Positions 22,361-34,175 of a stretch of DNA of 64,000 nt are shown piece after piece. The stretch is from Beta vulgaris subsp. vulgaris (lineage: Eukaryota; Streptophyta; Magnoliopsida; Caryophyllales; Amaranthaceae). Location: the NCBI RefSeq assembly GCF_026745355.1, contig NC_079210.1, positions 8,934,697-8,998,696 of the forward strand. Reading direction: 5' to 3'. Within the stretch, counting starts at the first letter, position 1, and each line of letters starts with the position of its first letter. The translations under genes and the position numbers were made by a program. The notes beneath the pieces were generated by a model that saw only the letters and a list, made by a program, of their open reading frames with translations, searched no databases and was not told the origin of the DNA.

Positions 22361-22696
22361 CACTTATACTAATTTGAACTTTAAAATTTGTTGTTGATTA
22401 TTGAAGCTAGCTAGTAACGGAGTGTTGAGTTCCATTTCCCTATTTACAACCTTGATATTGGTATGTTATCGCTCATACTTAACTTTCTTTAATTTCATAT
22501 ATTAGTAAATTGGTTTATATGTGTAAATTGGTTTATTATGTGCAAATATGTATATATGTATCGTTGAATTAAGATTAGATGTAAAATGCTTTGCTGTTCA
22601 AAAACTTATGTATATATGCATCATCATATCATATGCCTAGATACCCGTTCGAGACTTACTCATTAGGAGTAAGTCTTGAATAGTCCCCGGTTTGGG

Positions 22697-22940
22697 ACTG
22701 TTCTTAGATGTTTAATCTCACTTAGGTGGTGAATGTATGTCTTTATTTCGATTCTATAGAGGAAAATCCTGGCTCGTCGTTTCCCTACTTTTGCTCTCTG
22801 GGTACATATGTAGATATAAGTAACTATATATCTACATCGTGTACTTGGAGAACTATAAGGAAATGTCGGATTTTCCGTAGAATCGAAAAGAAGACATACA
22901 TTCACTAGTGAGATTAGACATCTAAGGATGGGTTAGGTTG
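22697..22940. repeat. large inverted repeat (hairpin) in CACTA leader
   Basis: The left arm from cttagatgtttaatctcac through gaatgtatgtctt and ttcgattcta to atgtagatat is repeated inverted on the right, ending gagattagacatctaagg. The arms are about 110-120 bp with a loop of only a few bases. A smaller perfect hairpin, gacttactc-attag-gagtaagtc, lies just upstream at about 22652-22674. Both precede the tnp2 start. Confidence 0.8.
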
Positions 22941-23160
22941 GAGTGATAAGGATCCTTGGAAAGCATGCCTTATTTCATTGAATGTATATCGTTCATATAT
23001 AAACTATAATCATGTAGTTAAGTTCGTTATTGACATGAGGTACTTGTTGCTTGTGTGTAATTAGAGGTGTGATTGAAATGAATCGTGCATGGATGTATGG
23101 TAGTCGTGACACGAGTGAGTTCGTGGATGGGGTATTTGAATTTTGTGATGATGCATTAAG

Positions 23161-23435
23161 TGTAATACCCCTCATGATTGCTTCAAAGGGATTTAGCAGG
23201 CTACTCATTCCAACAAGATGCATCTTTTTTTTAGGGAGCTTATTTCCTTAATTACTCCTCGTGCTTGGCTGGGAGTAGTCCGGGGATGGGTGACCTCCTG
23301 GGAAGTTTCTCAGGGTGCGCATGAGTGAGGACAAAATGCGCCGGAAGAACTTGTATTGGTTATTGAGGACAGTTGTTGGCCCTCGATGCGCATTGGTGAC
23401 AATATACTCGACTCCGTATGGGTCGGGGTGTTACA
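23161..23435 (+). repeat. TRIM 5' LTR
   Basis: 275 bp, TG...CA ends, preceded by target copy ttaag and followed by the Met-tRNA primer binding site. Compared with LTR2 it lacks a short cagttaggc-like segment near the middle. Confidence 0.94.
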
Positions 23436-23696
23436 AATGGTATCAGAGCAACCCTACGACCGCGTGCTGGGGCGACCCTAAGGCCGTCAGCCCGAATATT
23501 CGGAGTCCTCAAGCGCCTAGTGGGGGAGGATTTTGGGGCTGCATTGTCATAAGGAGCGATCTAGAGGTCGTCAGACCGAATATCTGGAGTTTTCGGCGAT
23601 CAGTTTCAAGGCTGGGGCGACCCACAGGTCGTTGTGGCCAAATATGTGGAGTCCTCAGGCGCAATGAGGGCATTGCTGTTCTCAAGTGGGGGTGTA

Positions 23697-23979
23697 TGTG
23701 ATACCCCTCATGATTGCTTTAATGAGATTTAGCAGGCTACTCATTCCAACAAGATGCATCTTTTTTTAGGGAGCTTATTTCCTTAGTTACTCCACAGTTA
23801 GGCGTGCTTGGCTGGGAGTAGTCCAGGGATGGGTGACCTCCTGGGAAGTTTCTCAGGGTGTGCATGAGTGAGGACAAAATGCGCCGGAAGAACTTGTGTT
23901 GGTTATTGAGGACAGTTGTTTGGCCCTGGATGCGCATTGGTGACAATATACTCGACTCTGTATGGGTCGGGGTGTTACA
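23697..23979 (+). repeat. TRIM 3' LTR
   Basis: 283 bp, TG...CA ends, preceded by the purine tract and followed by the second ttaag. Confidence 0.94.
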
Positions 23980-25484
23980 TTAAGTCATCAGGATGCAACG
24001 AGAACTGAGGGGTTTTATTGTCCTTGTGTTGATTGTGGCAATGTGGGGATGGTTAATAACATTGGGTCGCTGAGGGAGCATATCTTTCGTCGTGGGTTTA
24101 GGCAACACTACTATGTATGGGTTTCGTACGGTGAGGAGGGTATATATGATGGTGGGAATGCCGTTGTTAACGATGTGCATGAAAGAGGAGAATTTGATGT
24201 CATTGAGAATGACAAGAACCTCGAGGACGAATGTGAGAATATTGAGGATGATGATGATGATGGGGACCATGTCGAGAAGATGATGGAGGGGGTGGATGAT
24301 CATGCTGGGAAACGACCTCGTATCTTTGAGTGCATGGATGAGGCATCTCGGAAACCGTTGTATCCCGGTTGTACGAGGTACAGCAAGCTGACGGCCGTGA
24401 TAACACTCTTTAACATCAAGACGAAAGCCGGTATAAGTTACTCAGCTTTCACTTCCTTGTTGCAAGCCTTTGGCGATATGTTGTCGGACGACCATGAACT
24501 ACCCAAGTCGAACTACTATGCGAAGAAACTGATGTGTCCCTTCGGTTTGGAGTACCAGAGGATACATGCTTGTCCAAACGATTGTGTGCTATATCGAAAT
24601 GAATATACGGATATAGATGAGTGTCCTCGATGTGGGAAGTCGCGTTATAGGCGTGCAGGGGTTGGTGATAAGAAAGGGCCTCCAGCAAAGGTGATGTGGT
24701 ATCTTCCGATTATACCACGATTCAAGCGCATGTTTTCAATCAAGAAAGATGCTAAGAACTTGAGGTGGCACTCAGAAAGAAGGACAAAGGACGGTTTTCT
24801 CAAACATCCGACTGATGCTCCTAAGTGGAAAGGTATCAATCGTCTGCATAAGACCTTTGCTGGCGAGGATAGAAATTTGAGGCTTGGCCTATGTACGGAT
24901 GGGATGAACCCATTTGGCAATCTTAGTTCTCAAGATGGTACATGGCCGGTTCTTCTAGTTATATACAACTTGCCTCCTTGGTTCTGCATGAAATGGAAGT
25001 ACATCATGTTGTCGATTCTTATTTCAGGGCCGAAACAGCCTAGAATCGACATAGATGTCTACCTCCAACCACTTGTTGATGATTTGAGAAAAATGTGGGA
25101 TGAAGGAGTTTCTGTATATGATGCACATGCTGATGAGGTTTTCACATTGCGTGCCATGCTTTTATACACTCTTAATGACTTTCCTGCTTATGGGAACTTA
25201 TTCGGGTGCAAGAACAAAGGGAAGAAAGCATGCCCGATTTGCATCGACGACACAGAATCTAAACACATTTCCACTTGTCACAAAGAAGTTTATATGCGGA
25301 CCCGAAGGTTCCTTCGACGCGATCATCCTTATTGTAATAAGAAGAAGGCATTCGATGGAACAGTTGAGGAAGGGGTTGCTCGTAGGCCATTGACTGGTGT
25401 TGAGGTTTTTGATCAGGTCAAGGGTATGGAAACGATATTTGGCAAAGGAGCGGATGATGGTGGCAAGGGACTTTAATTACAAAA

Positions 25485-27718
25485 TGATTGAGGAGATAAT
25501 TCAATGTTAAGAGCCTTGAAAATTTTGGTTTGTCGTTTCTAAACAAGAAAAATGACGATTTTGCCCTAATACTAAACAAAAATCATGATTTTGCCCGTAC
25601 ACATTCTCCATATTTATGTGACCAAGGCCCCTTGTTCATTTCATCAGATTTAATTATATAAAACACAAAAAAAACTACACAAAACTCCTCCCCCTTCTTC
25701 ACGCCAGTTCTAGCGAGTTGAAGAGTTGTTGTTGGCAGCTTGGTTCCTTTGGATTCTAGCTCTGAATCTTGCATGAAAATGTTGTCTTAGTCTTGTAAAG
25801 TTAATGTCCATTCTGGAAAATCGTTAGTTTTGAGGTTTGACTTCAGTAACGTCAAGAAAAATCAAGAAAGGTGAGTTATGGCTGAATTCCAGCACTTAGG
25901 AGATTTATTAGATTGAAATTTAATTATTTTGGGTTGATTGGTGAATTTTAAGTTATGAATATTTTATTTAATGTTTTATGGAGTTTATGGAGAAGTTCTA
26001 AAAGTGGTTAAAGAAGATTTGAATCCCAAACACTGGATTAATTTACACAAGGACCACCTTCAAACCCTACTTTCCTACTTTGTTTGTGTAGCATTTGCTT
26101 TGTGAAAATTTTGTGATGTTCGAGTATTTTTTGATGCAACCTACCAATTTTTAAATAAGTTTCAAGTAATTTATATCAATGTATTGCATGTGAATTTTGG
26201 TAATGATATTCGAGATATAAATCGATGCATGCCAAATTCCTCTAAAATCGATCAAACCTTGCTGCTACCTTGGTTGTACCTTGATTAATGGTCTCAATTG
26301 TTGCTGGTATTCCATGATTTACTTTTGAAAAATTCATATCTTGATTATCAAGTAAAACTTTGTTTCGTTTCCCCATCATATGTCACATACAACCTCCGTT
26401 TGAGAAGTACAAAACACTTGAAAATCTGATTTTCGCTTTGTTGCTTCTCGAGTTAATTAACCTTTGTTTCTTTCATTTCTCACATGCTTCTGAGTGATGA
26501 ACACCTAATGCACCTATTATCTACTAAGTTGTATATCAAAACTTTAGCGAAACATAAAAGTTACAAGTGATTTCATGTGTAAACCACTATTCTTTAACAC
26601 AAAACTGAAAACCATAAAAATTGACATATGTTCACTTGTGTGGCATAATCTTTTCATATAATTAAGAGCCTTTTTATAATACCTTTGCATGATGCCATGT
26701 CATGATAAGCATATCCTTTAACCACCTCTACTAATCTCAATATACTTTTGAAACCTTGTTGTTAAGTTACCTTTTCGCAACGGTGGAACTTGACATAACA
26801 AGCTTGTTTACGAAACTTATTTTGATAAGTTAAGTTGTTTTAAAAGTTGATACCATAAGTAAGAACGAGTAATTAAGTCACGTATTTGAGTATAAGTTTC
26901 TCATATACTAAAAAATTAGTTTTAGAAAGGAAGTAGCTATGTAAGCAGTGATGACCAACAATCATTAAGCAGGTTTGCTATTTAGGCAGTTAGAGCGGGT
27001 ATAGCTCCGGAGAGGGTATTGCTCTGTTAGATAAAGTCATGACCTAGAATGATTGCAAGCAAGAAGTAAGAAAGGTGGGGAGACGTCCCTCAAAAGTCTT
27101 TGCCCTCCATTCTTGTTCCTTCCTAGAGTTGAAAATATTTTAAGACGTGTATAGAAAATGTTGAAGTAATTGTTAAGAAGGGTATAGTTGCTATTCATGG
27201 ATAGTTTTATTGAAGATTACTCAATAAAATAAAATGAAAATGTTTGATACATTGATTATGTTGTTACATTAAAATAAAACCTATTTTAGCCACCTTATTC
27301 TTTTAGAACTGGTGGGGACTGTGTACTAGTGTAGACTGACCATTTTGTTCTCTTGATCGTGTCGTGGTGGTGGCAGTTTCAACTATTTTGCTTGAGTAAT
27401 CTAAAGGTCAAGATTAACTTTGTGTGAAATGTTTGTCTTAGGTGTTATTCGGCTACGATATATGCTTGTCTATATAATATTAACTATGTTTTGTAACTTA
27501 TGTTTTGAGCTCGTATATCTAAATACTTAGACTATGTTGTAATATCTAAATCATTTAGTTTGTTTTCACAACTATGCTTTGATATTTTCAGATTTCCTAA
27601 CTCCCCAAGGGTAGGGTGGTGTAAAAGTCTGACTAACAACATCTCTAATTAGCAGCTTAGTTTCTTAAATAATTATAGTTATTGCTAATTAAGTTTTTAT
27701 TTAGGTAGGGTTGTTACA
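25485..27718 (+). repeat. LTR-like direct repeat, copy A (probable Ty3/gypsy LTR)
   Basis: It pairs with 29282-31563 over its whole length, in the same order and orientation. It starts TGATTGAGG and ends GGGTTGTTACA, giving TG...CA ends. A TATA-like tatataaaac near 25657 precedes a transcript-like leader, as expected for an LTR promoter on the plus strand. It begins immediately after the broken tnp2 gene. Two points weaken a simple LTR reading: the copies still agree for about 12 bp (ttctattacttc) beyond the TTACA end, and no target duplication was seen. Confidence 0.65.
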
Positions 27719-29281
27719 AATTCGTTCTATTACTTCCCAACCCATCTTTGGTGAAATTACTAATATACCTCTACCTTTAGGGTAGACAATCCTCCACCAA
27801 CTTGAGCTAAATCAAATACCCTCATTTATTGGAAGATGGGTTGGTCCATGAAATGGGCCTAAACAATTATCCCCACGCCAATCAAATGTAGTAAAAATCG
27901 CAATTTTTAGTGCGGTTGATTAGCGTAATAGCATAATAATATTTTTTATAGAGGTCGAGCGGGACCCGCGAATTCCCGTAGGATGAGTCGGTAGCCGAAT
28001 ATTTGCAGAGAAAGTCCTCAAGATCAAGGGAGGCACCCTTATGCGCTGGCTGAGCCACAAGGAGTACTCTATGCAGACAAAGGTCTCCCATGGGCCTATG
28101 AGGTGGGCCACGAGGCGAATGCTTAAGTACGTCAACTGTGCGCTCAATCCAGCACTCATGTGAGGCCCATTTAAGCCATGCACGAAACGCTTGAACACTA
28201 CATTCAAAACGACACATGAACGCGCAACACATGCTTCCTACGGTCTCTATAGAAGGTTCTTCTCTTGCAGGCGAAGTTGGTTCTTAGACCGAGGGGGACG
28301 ACTTAGATCGTAGCAAAGAGTCCCTTTCAGTCTAAAGGTATTAAATTATCACCTAGTCAATCAGAGTATATCTCTCTACAAGTAGTAATTTTTCTCTCTC
28401 CACCTCAATCACATCTGACTTGAACATCGTGGGATTCTCCCGGAAAACCCTGGCTCTAGGTTTTTATTTTATTTTGCAGGATTGGCGGGACCACTTCCCT
28501 AGGACGTATAGGACTTTTTGGTATATTAAGACTCTCAACACTATACTCATTTTTTACCAGAATCTATGCAGAAACAAATGGTAATTAAGGAAAAAGAACC
28601 CTGTGTAGACCCAACCTGCATGGTATGTTAGTCCAGGATTTACAGGCCAATTACTTGGGAGTAAGGGGAAAGATAAGGGGAATCTCCATTCCCAACTGCT
28701 GGATTTGGAAGGATCCATTTGTTGTGTCACACCCACTACACCAAGCAAATTTGATTCATTTGTTGTGTTACAATGATAATGATTCATTTGAAATATAATG
28801 GTAATATAAGTTATACATAATCGTACATGAGGTTGAGAGAAACAACATACACCAACTTCTTTTTTTGAAGATATGTTTTACTTTTTATTTCGGTCCTGTA
28901 GTTATCCCGACTTCCTAGACTAGGATTAAAACTGATAATCCGAGATTATTTGCCTAATAATTATCAATTAAGTTATAATTGTTACGTTTTGAAAAAAATG
29001 GTGAATTAAGGTGAGCACTATGTGAATCTTGTTGTAAATGTAGATATTATGTGTAATTAGCTAACTAATAACATGAACTATGTGATAATTGAGTAATCCG
29101 TGAGTTACATTAGGAGCATTGAGTATCGTTCCTGAGTTGTGGGATTTGTAGTAGTTATTGATATCACTCTGTTTTATAATATTTTGGAAAGTGAGATTAA
29201 GGACTTACTAAGCCAAGATAATTCCATTAAGGTATAAATATATCTTGGGCATTTAGCCAAAAATAATTAAGGATTAGAAAG
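27719..29281. other. retroelement debris between the paired repeats
   Basis: No gag or pol domain. Near 28230-28540 lies a GC-richer stretch (tgacttgaacatcgtgggat, cccggaaaaccctggctcta, gcaggattggcgggacc) that looks to me like the transcribed part of a Tat/Retand-type gypsy LTR, plus strand; this identification is from memory of the family pattern. The remainder has no recognised feature. Confidence 0.4.
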
Positions 29282-31563
29282 TGATTGAGGTGATAATCCA
29301 AAGTTAAGAGCCTTGAAAATTCTAGTTTATTCCTAAACTAGGGAAATAACGATTTTGCGCTAATATTAAACCAAAATCACGATTTTGTCATTATTCATTC
29401 TCCATATATACGTGACCAAGGCCCCTTAGTTATTTAATTAGATTTCATTTCACAAAACACAACAAAAACTACACAAAAGCCCTCCCCTTTTTCACGCCAG
29501 TTTTGGTGAGTTGCAGAGTTGTTGTTGGCAGCTTGGTGCCTTTGGATTATCGATCCAAATCTTACATGCAAATGTTGTCGTACGCTTGTCAAGTTGTTCT
29601 TCATTATAGGCAATCGTGAGTTTTGAGGTTTCACTTGAGTCACATCAACAAAAATCAAGAAAGGTGAGTTGTGGATGAATTCCAGCACTTATGAGGTTTA
29701 TTCAATTGAAACTTGATTACTTTGGGTTTAATTGGTGAATTTTAAGTTATGAATGTTTTATCTAAGGTCTTAGTGAGTTGCTGGAGAAGTGATAAAAGTG
29801 GTAAAATAAGATTTGTTTCCTAAACACTGGATTAAGGTATACAAGGACCACACTTCAAACCCTTACGTTCCTAGTTTGTTTATATAGCATTTGCTTTGTG
29901 AAAATCTTGTGATGTTCGAGTATATTTTGTGATGCAACCTAGTTATTTGTAAATAAGTCGCAAGTATTTGATTTCAAAGTATTGAATGTGACTATTGGTA
30001 GTGATTTTCGAGACATAAATCGTTGCATGTCAAGTTCCTCTAAAATCAATCGAATCTTGATGCTACCTTGGTTGTACCTTGATTAATGGTCTCAAATGTT
30101 GCTGGTGTTCCATGATTTACTTCTGGAAAATTCATATCTTTATTATCAAGTAAAACTTTATTTTTTTTCCATTATATGCCACGTACAACCTTCATTCGAG
30201 AAGTAAAAAACACTTGAAAATTTTATTCCCGCTTTCTTGCTTTTCGAGTTAATTAACCCTTGTTCCTTTCGTTTCTCACAAGCTTCTGAGTGACTACAAC
30301 CTACTGCACCTATTCCTCTACTAAGTTTCACACCCAAAGTAAACATAAAAGTTACAAGTGATTTAGTGTATAAACCACTATTCTTTAAAAGTGAAAACCA
30401 TAAAAATTGACATATGTTCACTTGTGTGGCATAATCTTTCATATACTTAAGAGCCTTTTTGTAGTACCTTTGCATGATGCCATGTCATGATAAGCATTTC
30501 CTCTAACTAGCTCTAGTAATCTCAATATACTTTTGAAACCTTGTTGTTAAGTTACCTTTCCGCAACGATGGAACTTGATATAGCAAGCTTGTGTTACGAA
30601 ACTTGTTATGATAAGTGAAGTTGGTTTAAAAGTTGATACCATAAGTAAAAACGAGTAATTAAGTAACATATTTGAGTATAAGTTTCTCATATATTAAAAG
30701 TTTAGTTTTAGAAAAAGGATGTAGTTGCGTAATTAGTGATGAACAATAATCACTGAGTGGGTTTGCTGTCTAAGTGTTTAGCGCGAGTATAGCGACGGAG
30801 TGGGTATTTGTCCATTATGTAGGATGACCTAAAAGTCTTGCAAACAGGAAGTAAGAAAGGTGGGGAGGCGTCCCTCAAAAGTCTGGAGATATAGCTTTAG
30901 TCCTCCATTTGTGTTCTTTCCTAGAGTTGAAAATATTTTGATATGTGTATAGAAAATGTTTAAGTAATTGTTAAGAAGGGTATAATTGTTATTCATGGAT
31001 AGTTTTGTTGAAGATTACTCGATATACTCATGATGCTATTGTTACTTTAAGGAGAAATTATCTTTGTAATAAAACAAAATCAAAAATGTTTGATACATCG
31101 ATTATTTTGTTACATCAAAGTGAAACCTATTTTTAGCTACCTTATTATTTGACTGACGGGACTTGTGTACCAGCGTAAGCTGGCCGTTTTTTTCTCTTGA
31201 TCCTGTCGTGATGTGTTCATATTCAACTGGTTTGGTGGACTAATATAAAGGTCAAGATTAAATTTGTGTGGAAATGTTTGTCTTAGGTGTGTTTCGGCCA
31301 CCATATGCTTGTTTAATATTAGCTATGTTTTTTTAACTTATGTTATGAGCTCAGATACTTAAAAACTTAGACTATGCTGTAATAATTAAATTATTTAGTT
31401 TGTTTTCATAACTACCCTTAGATGTTTTCATATTTCCTAAATCCCCGAGGATAGGGTGGTGCGAAAGTCTGCACTAACAACATCTCTAATTAGCAGCTTA
31501 GTTCCTTAATTAATTATAGTTCGTCAGTCCTAATTAAGCTGCAATTTGGGGAGGGTTGTTACA
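29282..31563 (+). repeat. LTR-like direct repeat, copy B (probable Ty3/gypsy LTR)
   Basis: Same start (TGATTGAGG) and end (GGGTTGTTACA) as copy A; 2282 bp against 2234 bp. By eye roughly 85-90% identical to A with many small indels, so the pair is old. Like copy A it holds the segments gtgaccaaggcccctt, gttgttggcagcttgg and tgatgccatgtcatgataag. Confidence 0.65.
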
Positions 31564-31649
31564 AGTATGTTCTATTACTTCTTAGTTAAGCTTATTTCTC
31601 TTCAACTTTCTCTAACCTGCAAGTTGTTGGGACGGAGCAATACTATTTA

Positions 31650-33163
31650 CTTCCTTTGCTCCAAAATTATTGCAACACTTTCCTCTTATAATAGTTATTT
31701 GATTAATGCAATACTTCTATAAATGGAAGAAAGATATACCCATACTCCAGAAACATAAATATGTCTCCCCATTTAACACTCGAGGCTGAAACATACAACC
31801 GTCCTACTTGATCAGGACCCAAGAGGAGGAATCATCAAAGCCTTGCCCTTTTTGAGTATCAAATATGTTTTAAAGGTCATGTTAAATAAACCAATTTCAA
31901 TTCCTATCAATTATTCTCGATAATTAATTAATTTTCAAAATGAATCATTTATTTTATTACTTTCATAAAATCAGAGTTATGATTTAAGTCTATTATTCAA
32001 TGATAACTATCAATAAAAGATAAGTCAAAACGGTTATTGAAGATAAAAATTAAACATCGAAAAAAGCATAAATCTGATGCATGCAAGGACAACGCGCTCT
32101 GCGACGATCTTGCGTCTGAAGTGAGGGTGTTGCATTAGCACCCAACGTCCATGCGACTTTGGCTCTTGCGTGGCACGCGACACTGATGTGCTAGCTCACC
32201 GATCCTACTCAGAGTGCAAGCTTCTTTTTTATCCGCAGCTTCTACTTTTCAAATTCTAATTGTATTTTTAACTATAAATACCTCGTTTTCGCTCGTATTT
32301 TCTTAGGGACTTTACATGCACTTCAGTATATGTAAACACTCAAGATATCTCCAAAAACACATTCAAACGCATTCAAACTATTATTTCATTCTTCCTTCTT
32401 TGAATCTAGCTTCCTTCAAGAACTCACTTTTTCAAAGCTAAATATTGATTCCTCCAATATTTGTACAGTTAGACTTCAGCAACAAAGAAGTAATTATTAA
32501 TCATCATTTCCTACTCAGTTCCCTTTTATACTAACAATTTCATTTTCACAATGTAGCAATCAAATTCATTAAAACATGCAATCTTGTACATATTTTGTAC
32601 AATCTTTCTTATCTCTTTTCTCATTATCATTTTCATGATTAGTTATATGTATGTCTGGATTATTTTCTATGCCTTCTTTATTGCAATTTTCCGATCACAA
32701 TTATTATATTGTTTGCTATATATAACCTTCAAATTAATAAAATCATGCTTAAAAAGTTATTTTCGACAACATATCTAGGCACCTATTAATCTTTTAAATT
32801 TAATTAAGTGATCACAAAATTAGATCTTATGTGCTAAAAAACAACCTTGAACATATTTGTGTTTGTCTGCAATCAAACGAATCTATGTGCATGTATTTGA
32901 CTACTTCATTTAATAAGTAAGCAAATTGAACCCGAGCTCAAAATCTCATCTTTTGGTTTTATTGATTTTTCCTGAAAAATTAAGTAGCACTCTCTTCGAA
33001 ACAAAACATGATTATCACATGCCAACACACACTTTAGACCACTCACAGCAAACAACTTTTCTTTATGTTTTGACATAAATATCAACGCAATACTCCACTT
33101 CCAACTCCTTCCTAAATTTTCATGCCAAAGACAAGTGTTGCATTAATTTTGGAGCGAAGGAAG
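31650..33163. mobile_element. 1.5 kb element with Stowaway/mariner-type inverted ends
   Basis: Inverted ends: left cttcctttgctccaaaatta, right reversed cttccttcgctccaaaatta, continuing into tgcaacact. The target duplication is TA (31648-31649 and 33164-33165). Stowaway MITEs with such ends are usually under 500 bp. No mariner transposase is visible, so it is either a deletion product or a MITE holding a later insertion. The inside has a GC-richer block (32080-32230) followed by a TATA-like actataaatacctcg at about 32272, which resembles an LTR promoter. Confidence 0.75.
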
Positions 33164-33682
33164 TATTATATAATATATAGCTGAATTTGTAACAATCATA
33201 ACAACATTAAGAAAGCGAAAAATAGATTATCGTAGTATAGAAGTACACAATAATGCTACTTATATTTGATATTAATAATTTGAATTATATTATTGATTAT
33301 ATTATATTATTGGTTTATTGTTATTATTATAAAAAAATTCCAAAATTTTATTACATTTATTAATTATTTAATATAATTACCATTATTGTAATGATATAAT
33401 ACTAAATAATAAGTTATTGGACTAATCAAAAGTAGAATTTCTATAATTTCTTGGTATTACCTAATATAATTAGCATCAATAATTACAATAATATAATACT
33501 TCTCCCACCGTCAGAAAATAATCTGAATACTTTTATTTTTTTGTTTGTTACAAATTAGTTTTAACACTTCTATAATTGGGTCTTCCGTTATTATATTAGT
33601 TTTTTACATCATTTTTGGCCTCCCTAGCTCTTATCACATCTACTTTTGCAATAAAAAAAAAATCATCAACTCTTTTCACATA

Positions 33683-33973
33683 CTCCCTCCGTTTCCTAAA
33701 GATTCTTCCTTCTTTCCATTTAAGTGCGTTTCCAAAGAATCTTCCCTCTTTTACTTTATTCCTTATTTGGAAATTTTTTTCTCTTTTTACTCTCTCATGT
33801 CCCTATCATATGGTCAATTCAATTTTACTTCCTTTCTCTCTCCTACTTTAACCCGTTTTTATTTGTTTATTTATCTTCTCTCTTACTTTACCCACCATAT
33901 ACCCCACACAAATGGATCCTCCTTGGTATCTGTAAGAACAGTAACAAGTAAGATCTTTAGGAAATGGAGGTAG
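33683..33973. mobile_element. Stowaway-type MITE
   Basis: Ends ctccctccgtttcctaaaga and, reversed, ctacctccatttcctaaaga. The target duplication is TA (33681-33682, 33974-33975). It shares its internal sequence (tcttccctcttttactttat) with the MITE at 51492-51804, so they are one family. Confidence 0.9.
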
Positions 33974-34175
33974 TATATACTTGTCAATCAAAAAAAAAGT
34001 TTGATAACTATAAAACAACTTATCTCCTTAACCTACATGTCCCAACAAGTGTTTAGTTTTTCTGAGACAGATGAAGTATTATTTTACTAAACTAATTGAA
34101 ACTCGCTATATTTTACTAAAAGTCAGATTCAAAAAGTAATAATGAATTTCAATCAATTCAGTAAACATCAACTAT

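Larger units (their letters stand above)
23161..23979 (+). mobile_element. TRIM (terminal-repeat retrotransposon in miniature) inside tnp2
   Basis: LTR1 23161-23435 and LTR2 23697-23979 are near-identical (TGTAATACCCCTC / TGTGATACCCCTC start, GGGGTGTTACA end). The primer binding site TGGTATCAGAGC (23438-23449, Met tRNA) follows LTR1, and a purine tract (caagtggggg) precedes LTR2. The internal part is only 261 bp and non-coding, as in TRIMs. The target duplication ttaag is perfect (23156-23160, 23980-23984). High LTR similarity suggests a fairly recent insertion. It depends on enzymes supplied in trans. Confidence 0.95.
23078..25476 (+). pseudogene. CACTA tnp2-type transposase, split by a TRIM and 3'-truncated
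   Basis: The transposase would bind the element ends and cut them. The first piece, 23078-23160, encodes MNRAWMYGSRDTSEF, the start of the transposase-associated domain. The frame resumes exactly at 23985, after the TRIM and its duplicated target, with HQDATRTEGFYCPCVDCGN, then HIFRRGF. The tnp2 core follows: CPNDCVLYRNEY, DECPRCGKSRY, LCTDGMNPFGNLSS, WPVLLVIYNLPPW, GPKQPRIDIDVYLQPL, YTLNDFPAYGNLFG, KKACPICIDDTES. Leaving out the TRIM and one target copy, the frame is open for 524 codons to the stop at 25474-25476. Family members continue much further, so the catalytic domain is incomplete. An acidic insert (near 24230-24270, DDDDDG) follows the first domain. Confidence 0.9.
21700..25484 (+). 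mobile_element. CACTA (En/Spm) transposon, 5' part, truncated
   Basis: It begins with the CACTA terminus CACTAGTGGAAAAAA. Next come six copies of GATGCGGT or its complement ACCGCATC between 21737 and 21884, typical subterminal transposase-binding repeats. After a leader with simple repeats it carries a tnp2-type transposase gene from 23078. The gene stops at about 25476, where an LTR-like repeat begins; no 3' CACTA end (ccactagtg) was found in the window. The element is dead: its gene is split by a TRIM insertion and its second half is missing. Confidence 0.9.

Noticed and set aside
23315..23701. 128-residue plus-strand frame
   Set aside because: It lies across the TRIM LTR, primer site and internal region; TRIMs are non-coding.
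27882..28232. Two overlapping minus-strand frames of about 100 residues
   Set aside because: They lie in GC-richer retroelement debris, with no domain and no support from neighbours.
25485..31563. Complete LTR retrotransposon
   Set aside because: There is no primer site, no gag or pol, no target duplication, and similarity continues beyond the apparent LTR ends. Kept only as LTR-like repeats.
33545..33973. 142-residue open frame
   Set aside because: It overlaps a Stowaway MITE with clear TA duplication; the Phe/Ser-rich protein is a by-product of pyrimidine-rich sequence.
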